Positions 37,362-48,113 of a stretch of DNA of 64,000 nt are shown here, piece by piece (the first letter of the stretch is position 1; each line of letters begins with the position of its first letter). The translations under genes were made by a program, and so were the position numbers. Origin of the DNA: Chlorella sorokiniana. Its lineage: Eukaryota; Chlorophyta; Trebouxiophyceae; Chlorellales; Chlorellaceae. Where the stretch lies: contig CP084611.1 of NCBI GenBank assembly GCA_025917655.1, positions 4,960,001 through 5,024,000 on the forward strand, in the 5' to 3' direction. The notes below the pieces were generated by a model. The model was not told the origin of the DNA. It worked only from the letters and a program-made list of their open reading frames with translations, and did no database searches.

Positions 37362-40300
37362 TCACTGCTGCTTCACAAGGCGCTCTACTTCCGCCTGCAG
37401 CTGCTGCTTGTCCTGCTCCGCTGCATGGCTCTGCATCAAACAGGAGCATGGAGAACAGGTAAGGGAGTCGTATTCCCCATGCATGTTAGTGGGCGTAGAA
37501 GGGGCAAGATTGGGAATGGGGGCTATGGAGGTTGAAGGCGGGGCGGGGGCAAGTATCAACTGGATGCAGGCTGCCGGTGCCTGCTCCGGCTCACCACCCG
37601 ACCCCACACCCCAGCACCAGCACCTACAAGCTGTGCCGACCTCCCATCGCCGAGACACAACCAAGGATGAGAAGGAGCTGGACAGCTTGCATTCTCTTTT
37701 GGGCCGACCAGGCAGCCCCCACCTGCGCAAACTGCTCCACCACCGACCGCAGGAAGCTGCCAATCATGAGGGCGACGATGGCGCTCCATGGGCTGGGCCG
37801 CGCCGCCGCCGCCGCGCGCACGCCCTCCCAGCTGCTGAGGCTGGCTGCCGCCTTCTGGTAGAACCAGCTGCGGGGGTGGATTGTTAGGGGTTGGGGAGTT
37901 TTATGGATTATAAGCGAGAGATGGAGTGTTGTTAATTTGCGTGAGGGGAGGGGGACAATGGGCCCCACCGAGGGTCTGCTGCCTGCGCTGCCGCACGCCG
38001 CGCCACCCCTTCCTGGAACTCCTCGATCTTCTGGTTCACCAGCTGGTGAGCGGCCTGCACGGGGGCAGAAGAGGATGGGAAAAGGGCCTGAGATCAGAGC
38101 ACCTGCTTCATGCCCTTGTGCAAGCAGACACCACGTGCAACCAGGGGCGAGTGTGCACACACGGGCGCCAAAGAGCGAGGCGGCAGCGGCTCAAAGCAGC
38201 CGTGTGCCTTCCCAAGGGAAAGCCCCCGCCGCCCCAGTCACCTGGGCGGGGGTGAGGCCGCCGAGGGGCAGGAAGGGCAGCACGTCGGGCACCAGGCGCT
38301 CCAGCGCCGCAAACACCCGCTCACGGCTGTCGCGGCGGAACAGCGCCACGAAGAAAGCGGTCTGGCCGCCCACCTGCGTGGGACACCACGGGCAGGCACC
38401 AGCAGGCAGTCAGGCATGCTGGGCAGAGGGGGTACACCGCCCCCTGGCAGCGGGTCCACAAGGCCAAGAGGGTCGGACCGGATAAAGCAACACCAGACCT
38501 CCCATCCAGCCCTGCGCGCCCTGGTTACACAAACAATTGTCCAGGCAGCATCCCCTGGCTCCACCGCCCCGCCTGTGGTACCTCCTTGAGATACTGTTGC
38601 CGCCGAATTACCCCCCCCACCCCTCCCCCTCCACACCCCCGCCAAACACCCCCATCCCACGCATACCCTCCCCCGCCAGCTCAGCACACCTTGATGCCGC
38701 CCTTGCCGATGAGCGTTGCGCCGAAGAACTCCCAGAAGGGCATCTGGAAGGCGCCGCAGCAGATGCCGCAGAGGTCAAAGGCGGCGTTGGGGTAGGCGGC
38801 CAGCAGCAGGATGCCCCAGAAGCCGTGCGCCTGCAGGGAGGTTGGTTGGGATGCAAGGGGTAAAGATGGGCGGGGTTTCGCATGGTGTGGACGTTTCGGG
38901 CGGCGGGACTGTTGGTTTGAGTTGGGTGTGTTTTGACAGGCAAGGGCTGCGGTGGGATGATAAAGGTGTGGATGCGGAACGTGCACGTGTGCCCAACACA
39001 TGCGGCACGCCGCACACGGAAACTGCGCTGCTCCAGGCGAAAGGACCAGAACACTGCCAGGCAAAGGGCAGGCAGTTGGCTGGGAGCTGACCTGGATGAA
39101 GTGAAGCATCCAGTTCTTCATGCGGGTCATCAGCGCCGCCAGCGGGCCTGCGGCAAGCGACAAAGCAGCAGCGAGCGCGTTGAAAAGGCAGCGTTTCAGC
39201 TGTTGCCCACTTGCAATGGCCGGGCAGCAAACCAAGCTCCATGATGTCGCTGCTGCTGCACGGTGCTGGGCAGCGGAGAAGGCAGCGGGGGCACAGGAGC
39301 AAACAGCGAGCAAGCAGCCCGACAGTCGAAGGCACATGGCACCAAGTAGCCTGCACCAACAGACACAGACAAGCTCTCACCTCCGCGGCGGCCGCTGCCG
39401 GTGTCTGCTCCCAGCATTGCTTCCACCTCTGCGCTGCGCTTGCCCGCCCGCGCCGCGTGGAAGCTGATGGCGTAAGGGGGTACCTCGCCGAGGGCGGTGC
39501 CCATGCCCCACAGCATGGCGGTGCCCACCACCTGAATGTGAGCGGATGTGTGAGCATGGGTTGAGTGTGTGTGTGCATGGGTGTGGGGCTGGGGGGAAGG
39601 GGTGTGATGGGAGGTGGGTGGTACAGGGGCAAGCCACACAGAAGCAGCAGCAGCGCTCCTTGGACAGCCCCCGTGGACAGCCCTGATGATAAAGGCGCTA
39701 GGCTGCACCGAAGCAGCTGTCCTCCCAGCCGCCCGTTTCGCCTGCCAGGCCGGCCCCACCTTGCAGTAGATGTCCCAGAAGCCGATGCCGCCGTGGGCCG
39801 CCCCCGCCGCCGCCGCGCTGTGTTCGGCGCCAGCGCAGTGGAAGCCCTCGCTTCGCCACCACATATCGGCCCGCGCGTCGAAGCTCAGGTGACCGCAGCG
39901 CTCAGCGGCCAGGCAGACCTACAGGGGGTCCAGAGCATGGATTGCACTATCAGATGGAGGAGGCAAGTCAAACATTTGGGAGGCTGCGGCGGTTGTGGGT
40001 TGCCCACTGTAGCCTCCTGTTGCTGCCTGCCCTCTCCCCCTGGCTGGCTGGAACAGGCCTCCCAGCAAATTGCCAGGCGAGAAAAGTGTGCACAGCATTG
40101 CGTGCGTGCCCACCTTGAGCATGTGGGGGAAGAGGAAGAGGAGGCCCGAGTGCATGCCTGTGCCCAGGCCGATGGAGGAAAGCACGCCGAGGCCCACCCA
40201 CCACACAGCATACTGCAGCCAGAGCTCAGCCTCGCGGACCTCCCCCGCCAGTACACCGCTGGCCTTCAGTCCACAGTACAGCAGCAGTACGGGGGCCAGG

Positions 40301-40733
40301 ATGAAGAGTGTGAGCGGGTGGCTGGCCAGCCAGGCGGCGCCACGCGCGGCGGCAGACGCGGCGCATGCGCCAAAGGCCACAAGCGTGCGTAGCGGCGAGC
40401 GGAACAGGGTCAGCCGGGCGCGTCGAGCATTCAACTGCTGCCGCAACTGCACGGCACATTGGAGCGAGGCGGAAAGAGGTGAGGGAGCACGGACAACAGC
40501 GCTCTGCTGAGACGGAGTGGCAGGCCGACACGGGCGCCAAGAGCGCCACAACCGGGTGACAGCTGAATCGAGCGGCAGTCTATAACAATAGTTGACAATG
40601 TTGCCACCTGCAGCAGCGGTAGAGCACTGCTCCTGTGGCCCACCTGGTCGATTTCGCGTTGTTGCTCGGGCTCGGGGCTCAGCTGGGCGGCCAGCTCCCG
40701 AAATACGCTATTTTGTCTGTTGAAAGCTTCCAT
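37362..40733 (-). CDS. VMP1: VMP1-family ER membrane protein (vacuole membrane protein 1)
   Basis: Multi-pass ER protein with a VTT (DedA-like) domain. VMP1 acts in autophagy and lipid scrambling; plant homologues are KMS1/KMS2. Ten exons: 40733-40644, 40446-40114, 39918-39760, 39531-39381, 39147-39092, 38830-38690, 38373-38242, 38054-37969, 37867-37723, 37430-37362; 453 residues and no frame correction. Family landmarks read in order: [68 protein letters not shown] and [17 protein letters not shown]. At least six hydrophobic segments occur. The N-terminus is cytosolic and charged ([18 protein letters not shown]); the C-terminus is a short charged helix ending ERLVKQQ. The junction from exon 8 to exon 9 uses donor CCTCG|GTGGGG and is the least certain. 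Confidence 0.93.
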
Positions 40734-41429
40734 GGTGGCGAGTAATCCGCCAGCGACCTCAAGAGCCCGCCTTGCGCAAGGCCTTGAAGTGAAAACGGGC
40801 TGTACGGCCCAGTGAGCCTTCCACGTGCTGCCAAGGCGTCACCGCTCAATACAGGAGCCATGGGCATGTGTAAGAGAAGAAATGGGCATTGCCCCATTTG
40901 CGCCTTCCAGCACAGCGGGTGACTTGCGCTTTACTGGACTGGGATGGCGCTTTATCTGCGTGGAACGACCAAACCACAATGATTCCTATGCATTGCAGGG
41001 CGTTGGTGTCCCGTACAGGCTCAGGCAAGCCAGGTGCAAGAGGTGAGGCGCTGCTGTGCCGACTCCAGTGCTGCCGCAGGGCAGACCCAGCAAGGGAAGA
41101 TCTTTTGTGCATTTGCTGCAAGTACTTTCAATACACTCCTCAGTTGATGGGCTAGTTTGGCACGTTGGTTGGTCGTCCTTCACCGCAGTATCAATTGCAG
41201 CTGCTTACAGCAGGTAACGCAATGACACAGCAAAAGGTGCGCGTCAGCAGGCCAGGAAAGCAGGCAGGCAGCCCCTGGGCTGAACATCAAGGGCAGTTGA
41301 TGTGGCATGGCTGGCGCAGCAGCGGTTCTAGAGGCGCGGGGAAGGGGCGAGAAGGGCGACGGACAGGCTGGGCCGCACATTCATTCAAGCGCTGTGCTGC
41401 CCGGCTGACGCAGGCGCTCACGATCCTGC
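40734..41429. other. Intergenic between VMP1 5' end and eIF5 3' end
   Basis: About 700 bp, less GC-rich than its surroundings. It should contain the VMP1 promoter and the eIF5 3' untranslated region. No gene or RNA is recognised. Confidence 0.5.
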
Positions 41430-44400
41430 TCATTCGTCATCCTCAGAGTCAGACTCGGTCTCCTGCTCCAAGAAGTCGGCGAATGGTTTGGAAAACTCGC
41501 GGATCTGCGGCAGATGGGCAGGGCACCAGGGAACACAGGAGCAAGTCGGTTTGCTAGGACTGGGAGGGAGGTTGGTGCTGCGGATGCTGATGGCAAGGAC
41601 AAACGCAAGCATGCGCACTGTGGATCAGGGCAAACTTGAACGAGCATACGCAGGCATGACCAAGGCAGAGCACAACACAGCACCCCGGCGGCATGCCGCA
41701 GCATCTCATGAGACGCACTTTGGCCGCCTCCTCGGCGGGCACCTCCAGCACGGCGCCAGCGCCAGCCTTGTGGTACCTGCAGGAGAGGAGGTTGCAATGC
41801 GACAGGGGGCTGAGCCCGGTCACGTCACAAGGAGCGGGAATGCAGAGCGGCGCAACGGCGCTGCCTCACAAGTGTGGGGAAGCACAGCTGCGGATGGGCC
41901 CAGGAGGACACCCTGGTCAGGGCCCCGTCCCAGCACCCAGTGGCCCCCAGGCAGCAAACCTGGCCAGCCGCGGCGCGCACAAGTGCAGGCCCACGTGCGC
42001 ATGCGCGCCAGCCCCGGCATCAGCGGCGCACACGTACAACAGCAGCAGCAGCAACATCAGCAGCGGCAGCAGCGGCAGCAGCAGCAGCAGGAGAAAGGAG
42101 GAGGCGAGCGGGCTCACCAGGCCAGCATCAGCTCCTCGGCAATCACGTCGGCGTCGTACAGCGCCTTCAGGGCCAGCGGCGCCTCCTTGGCCCGTTCCGG
42201 CAGCGTCACCGCCAGCAGGTGCTCCAGGGCCACCAGCTGCGCCAGCTGGCTGGCTGGGTCCTGCAGCGACACGGCGGGGGCGGGAAAGGGGGTGAAGGCT
42301 TCAAGCAGGCGAGGGGCAGGGCCGCAAGTCGGACGAGGATTACGCTGCAGTAAGAAGAAGAGCATGAAGAAAAGCATGCTGCACAGGCGGCGGGTGCAGC
42401 ATCCCGACGGGCGCCGCAGCCGTCGTCTCACCGATGCCGCGGCCTTCAGGTACTTGATGCGCCCCGCCAGCAGCTTGGTCAGCTTGGCCGTGGCGGCCTC
42501 CTTGGCAAAGAGGGCCTGCGGGCGTGGTGTGCGTGTGTGTGTTGCAGCGCATCGGAGGGGGTGGCAGGCCAGCCCTGTGGTGGGCCAGCAAAGCGGGCCG
42601 CCTGCCCAGCTGTAAGCCGCTGCCGCTGTCCCAGCATGCAGGGACGAGATTCCAGGAGTTTGGCTTAACCAATGAAACGAAACAGCACCAGATAGTTGGG
42701 AGAGAAAAGGCACCCTGTGCGCACCTCAAACAGGACGCGCATGCGAGCCGCCGGGCCGCCCTTCACAGACAGCCCGCCGAGGGCCTCGGCCACGGCGCGG
42801 GGGCTTGCCCCATCTGCACGCAGGCGGGGAGACAGGTAGCACCGATGACGGCTGGTGGAGACGAGCTTGTCGGCAAGGTAGGCGGGCGTGATGGGAATGC
42901 ATGGCTGCGGCAGCTGCCTTGATCGGCTGTGGTGCTCCCCAGCGCTCACCCTGCACCATGCTGCGGATTTCCCAGACGTTGGGGTCGGTGGCGGCCTTCT
43001 CCAGGGCCAGCTTCTCGGCGGCTTCCGCCGCCAACCGCTCCTCCTCCTCCGCCTTGAGCCGCGCCTCCTCCGCCTCCTTCTCCGCCTTGAGCCGAGCAGC
43101 CTCCCGTTCCGCCTCGATGTTACCCTGGGTAACCATGGCGGCGGTGGCAGCAGACAGCTGCTCGGCGGCGCGCTGCCGCATGGCCTCCTCTGCAGGAGGG
43201 TAAGCGGAGTGTATGCAAGGGTGCGAGTGGAAGGCAGATTGCGGGGTGGTGAACAGAACGCCTTGGGGGCGAGGAGAGGGGCGCTAAGGCTCCAACAACA
43301 CAAGCACGGCCGAGGCCTGGGCCGGCCCGCCACGTCACACCAGCCCCCGTGGCGCATCCGCCATAGCGCAGAAGGGGCTGGCTGGCAGCAGCTCATGGGC
43401 ATTCACTCGCGGCATCACACTCGGTGTGTGCAAACAATTGGTGTGTGCAAACAAGAAGGCTCCTTGGTGCGCAACGGGAAAAACGAGTTGGCAAACAACA
43501 GCGCACCAGACGTGTCGGCCAACCACTCCACGTCATCCTCCTCCTCCTCCTCCTCCTCCTCGTCCTCCTCCGCCTCGGCAGAGGGCGACTCGGGCGCCTT
43601 GTCCCCGTTGGCTGTCTCCTCGTCATCCTTCTTCCTGCAAATGGCAGAAACAACAACAGCGGCGGACGTCAGGGCGGTGGTTCTGTGCTTGAAAGCATAA
43701 CTGCCCGGTGCTGTGGGACACTGTCGAAAGGTAAGTCAGCGCCTGGCAACCTTGCAACCCAGGACTTTTCAGTGCAACAAAAGGAATAGTAACACTGACA
43801 CAATACAAAGAAAGGGCTGCCCGGCGCACTTTTTCTTGCCCTCCTTGTCCTTCTTGCGCTTCTCCTTCTTCTCCAGCTCCTCCAGCCCCTTCAGCCGCTC
43901 CTTCTCCGCCTTCTTCACCCTGTGACCAAACAGCAGGGGGCGGCTTCGCAGGTGAGTTCAGGTGGAGAGGCCTTGCTGACTTTTGCCAGGTGAGCCAGCC
44001 CGCAAGCCAGCAAGCTGAGTATTTGCAGACGGGGCGCTGCCCAAAGCGGCTCCCATGCTAAGGCCCCTTTGCTGCATCTTGAACAGCGACTCACTTCTTC
44101 TCTGCCTTGCTCAGCTTCTCCTCGGGCGGGTTCTTGATGATGTAGCCAACCAGCTTCTCCTTGGCACTCACGTCGCTGCAGTACAGAGCAGTACGGACTG
44201 TGCGCACTGGGCCCAGCAACCAATCCATGGCGGCAGCAGACGCAGACAATGCACCAGTGGACCCGGGCGCCTGGCGGTCCCCGTACCCAGCTGCAGCTGC
44301 CGGGCGCTAGCCTCCTTCTGCTTCCTGCCAGCTAGACGCACCTCACGTGGCCGCACGCCTTGCACTTGAGCTCGATGGTCTCGGTACGCTTGCGGATCTT

Positions 44401-45441
44401 GATCACGGTCTCAGGATTGCCGCAGGAGTAACACTGCACAAACCTGCAGGAAAGGAGTGTTTTGGTGGGTGGGGAGCTTGCACAGCAAGCACAGCGCTGG
44501 GCTCACACCGAGCACAGCCAGGCTCGTCCCAAACTTTGCAGTGATTCTGACTGTTCTGCAGCCTCGGTCCAACCACAGGCCTCACTTCTTGATGAAACCC
44601 TCCAGCAGCTCAGAGAGGCGCCCGCCTCGTGAGCGCCGTTGACGATGCTGTTGCCGCTCTGCGCAGGGTGTGCAGCAGACGGCATGCGCTGAGCCAGCTT
44701 GCCAGCCGGACAGGCGGGCAGCTGCAGCTCCTCTGCTTAGTGGCCCCCAGGCCCAGCCCCTGCCTCGCACGCAGTTTGTCGAAGCTTCTCCTCACCTTCT
44801 TGTCATAGTTCGTCATAGCACCCAGCTCAAAGCCGTAGTACTTCAACGTGTCTGCACAGGCGGACAGAGGAAAATGAGCAGGCCGGCAACCAGACCAATC
44901 CTGCTGTTATAACCTGCAGTCGCATGACGGCATGCGGAGACGTGCCTGCCGTGCACAGAGCGCCTAGAATGCAGGCAGGCAAGCAGTGATGTCAGCAAAG
45001 CTAATGCTCACAGTCGGGCGGGCGCTCAAGAGCCTTGGCAATCTCGGCGTTGTTCACCACATTGGTCTTGATGCCGTTGCCGCGACCCTCAATCTGTAGC
45101 ATGCAGTTGGCCCACCGGTCAATAGTGAGCTGAAACAGCATGTCAACATCGAGGGACTCGCAGCTGCGGCGGCGGCGGCGGCGCACCCGGCACTGCAGCT
45201 TGGGCATCTTGTAGCGGTAGAATGCGTCGCCCGCATTCTCGCCACCTGCACCAGAACCATGTCAGGCGGTTTATATAAGGGCCAGCAGGCGGGTGGAGGG
45301 CCAGGCGGCGGCTGATACTTGTAGGTATGTGTAGCTCGCTGACCGGCCACCTCCGCCCTTTGCAGTGCCGTTCATAACAAGGTGGATGGTCTGAACGTGG
45401 TCCACCAGCTGGGGGCGCTCACCAATGTTGATGCTCGCCAT
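41430..45441 (-). CDS. Translation initiation factor eIF5
   Basis: GTPase-activating protein for eIF2 in start-codon recognition. Fifteen exons: 45441-45423, 45245-45187, 45093-45012, 44851-44796, 44658-44586, 44443-44342, 44175-44095, 43919-43830, 43634-43507, 43189-42950, 42813-42725, 42515-42432, 42260-42118, 41776-41719, 41504-41430; 459 residues after correction. The N-terminus MASINIGG...FYRYKMPKL has the catalytic Arg (residue 17, Arg15 in yeast). Next come EGRGNGIKTNVVN, YYGFELGAMTNYD and SIVNGAHEAG, then a zinc ribbon with CYSC and CKAC. A Lys/Glu-rich linker with an eight-Glu run is followed by the HEAT/W2-type C-terminal domain (EEAMRQRAAE through DADVIAEELMLAWY) and an acidic tail (ESDSEDDE). 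One base is missing at 44621-44623; with it, AHEAG continues into LSELLEGFIKKF. Confidence 0.94.
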
Positions 45442-45885
45442 GGTTTCAGCGTCTTAGTCAGGTCTCCGCTGTTTGCACCGAGCTCGCCCTCGGTGCGTGT
45501 ATTGTTGTTCTCTAAGTTGCGACGGCTGTGGTGGTTGCTCAGCACTGAGCATGCAATCCTCCTGGCGCGAGGCTCGGGCAATAGGTGTGGAAGGGGACCT
45601 GGAGGCCTGCAGTGCGGCGACCGGGGCGGTGAACTGGCCGGAGAAGGGTGGCAGATGCGGAGAATGTAGCAGCAGACGCGGGGACGCACTCATTCTTGGA
45701 GGCCGCCGCGCCAGCTCACGCAGCACCCTCACAGCGGCATATCCGAGCGGGCCCATGGAAGGCTTCAGGGTGCTGTTACAAGATCACCCTCCGCAGTTTG
45801 GGCAATGCTGCACAGCGGTCAGAAAAGGCAAACAGTGCTACTTTCACACCATGAACTGCCGCACCGGCGCCGTGCTTGAGAGCGT
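45442..45885. other. Intergenic between eIF5 5' end and UNC50 3' end
   Basis: 444 bp; presumably the eIF5 promoter plus the UNC50 3' untranslated region. Nothing else is recognised. Confidence 0.5.
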
Positions 45886-47407
45886 TCACGGTGCATAGTC
45901 AAAGTACCAGTGCAGCATGACCTTTGTGGGATTTATTCCCAACAACACAGCCAATGGAAGCGCCACCGCAATGCCGCCTATGGGGTAAAGGAACACCTGC
46001 AGGCACCCAACAACACGGCAGCAAGGCAGGCTTCAGCCCCGGAGAGCAGCGGGGATGCCCAGCAGAGATGCCGCCAACGCAGACCATGCCCGCTGTGACA
46101 GCGTTGACCGAAAGCTGGCCATTGACGCCATATACAGCTGCCAAGACCCCTTGCCGCGACACAGCACGTCAGCAGCCGCACCTCTGTGCGTTCCAAGAAG
46201 GGCAGCGCCGAGTACCCAAGGAAGGTGAGGTACCAGTAGTAGCTGCTGCCCGCCGCGTACAGCACTGCAGCACAGCACCAAAGGTTGACGCTTGGGCAGA
46301 GCGCAAGAAAACAAACACTTTGTTGGCGGCGCTCCGCCGAGTGCTGGCCACATGCAGGGGGGCCGCATGCAGCGCAGTGTGCTCACCCGCAGAGAGCACC
46401 CGCGCGATGAAGCGCTGCATGAGCAGCACAGGGCACAGCACCAGCTGCAGCACGTAGAGCAGCAAGAACATGGGGAAGAAGGCGTTGCAGTGCACGTCAA
46501 ACGCGTACATCCTGCGGGGCACGGGCGCAGCGGGAGAAAGACGAGGCGAACAAGGGGTTTGGCAGGGCAGGACGGTTTGCAAGCTGGGCAGTCACACTGA
46601 GCCAAACTTGCAGGATCTCTGCTGCTCTGACCCCAGCCAGATTGAAAGCTGTGCATGACAGTCGCTGCCAAGGATCAAAGGCGGGCAGCGCACCACTCCA
46701 CGCTCTGCTCCACCGCATGGCTGTGCTGGTTCTTGCGGCGCAGGAAGCGGTTGGACAGCGCCCAACCCGCGGTGGCAATGGCGGCGCCCACAGCAAGGAA
46801 ATCCACTACCACCGCCGATACGATGGTCAGCAGCGAGCGGCCAAAGCTGTGGCTGAAACTGCGCAGCCAGGGAGGAAGCACAGGCGGCGGGTGGAGCAAG
46901 GTGAGCGAGTTGAGGGGCTTCTGGCGGCCACGCAGCTACGCTCCAGGCAGCATATCCACGGGACTGATGTGCTGCACAGCGGCGTCACGCACGCGAGGCA
47001 GTAGGCGAGCGCGACGGCTGCCACAAGGGCGCTGCAGATGACGACAAAGGCGGGGTCGTCCCGCGCCCAGTGGTTCTTCGTCTCTTTGTGGTACGATGCG
47101 TGCCGGTAGGCTGCCTTTGGCGCAACGCACAGCTGCTGCATTGTCCAGAGTGTGTACCTGAACAATGCAACAGTGGGTATGAGGCAATGGTCTGTGCGCA
47201 GAAGGAGCAAAGCACTGCACGTGGCGGGTGCTCCAGCAGCGGCAGCCGTGCGGCAGCCTTGTGCACATCATGCGTAAGGCGCACTCACTGGAAATCCATT
47301 TGTGTAGGTTTGAACAATCGCCGAAAATACAGCCAAAGCAGCGAGTAGCGGTTCCTGCCGCGCTTGCTGCTTAGGTGCCCCGGCGGGAGCGTGCTGGTGG
47401 GCAGCAT
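45886..47407 (-). CDS. UNC50: UNC-50 homologue, Golgi multi-pass membrane protein
   Basis: Small conserved membrane protein of the inner nuclear/Golgi membranes, implicated in trafficking of membrane proteins. Six exons: 47407-47289, 47157-46993, 46858-46694, 46511-46387, 46264-46182, 45996-45886; 768 nt, 255 residues, no correction needed. Family landmarks: YLRR-like start SLLWLYFRRLFKPTQMDFQ, then LWTMQQLCVAPKAAYRHASY, HKETKNHWARDDPAFVVICS, NRFLRRKN, VEWMYAFDVHCNAFFPMFLL, YYWYLTFLGYSALPFLERT and FLYPIGGIAVAL. Five hydrophobic segments are seen, in line with the family. The start at ATG 47407 gives MLPTSTLPPGHL, the usual length before the first conserved block. Confidence 0.93.
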
Positions 47408-48113
47408 GACTTTCTATGTGCTGCAAAGTTTGATGCAGAAAGGCAAGGGCGGGTATTCAGCTAGAAAAGGAGAGCTGTTTGCGGAGGACGCACTGCAGCT
47501 GTCAATAGGGGGCGTCGGGACTGATCCACATGCAACTAGGACGCTGTCGAAGCGGATGATGAATTCATCCGAGCAGCCGGGCCCAGCAGACGAGAACCTT
47601 TCCCAGTCTTTCCAGCTGCAACCCTTTGGCTGGTATTTTCTCTCGCCTGGAGGCGTTTCAGCCTTATTGCAACGCAGTTATTGCATCAAATACACTGTCT
47701 ATACTAGTGTAGGAGACACCAGCCACCACAAGGCTCCCGCTTGGGTTTTGCAGATTGGCCACCTCGCCTCCCTCCCCCAAAGCCTTTGACACTGGCCTTT
47801 TCGACATCTTCGAGAGACAGCGACGCGGATGGCAATAAATACAACCCTTCCATAGGGCCCGGCGGCCCTCGCCACTCGCCCGCCGCAGCACCCGCCTGCC
47901 CCCTGCTACACTTCACCGGCCGGCCGAGCTGCTGCAGCCGGCCCACGGTGAGGCCACCTGCACAGAGCTCGCACACCTGGCGTTGGATGGCGGCCTGTGC
48001 CGCCTGCTAGCCAGCACTGGCCGGCCGAGCTGCTGCAGCCAGCCCACGGTGGGGCCACCCGCCGCAGCACCCGCCTGTGACCTGGCGTTGGATGGCGTCA
48101 AGCTTTTGGGACG
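47408..48113. other. Divergent intergenic region, UNC50 / SPRTN
   Basis: About 700 bp between two divergent start codons. The UNC50-proximal half is relatively AT-rich and probably its promoter; the SPRTN-proximal part is a GC-rich imperfect duplication (47880-48098). Confidence 0.5.
47880..48098. repeat. Imperfect tandem duplication of about 100 bp upstream of SPRTN
   Basis: The block ggccggccgagctgctgcag occurs at about 47923 and again about 100 bp later at 48022, each followed by a near-identical cccacggtg segment. The block cctggcgttggatggcg occurs at about 47978 and 48080. The second copy lies immediately before the SPRTN start. Confidence 0.85.

Noticed and set aside
40580-40640. tRNA-like segment (gcggtagagcactgctc) in a VMP1 intron
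   Set aside because: No matching acceptor stem or T-loop with a GTTCGA core is present; a chance resemblance.
45473-45898. A 141-codon plus-strand open frame between eIF5 and UNC50
   Set aside because: No family resemblance or splice context; it covers the eIF5 promoter and the UNC50 3' end.
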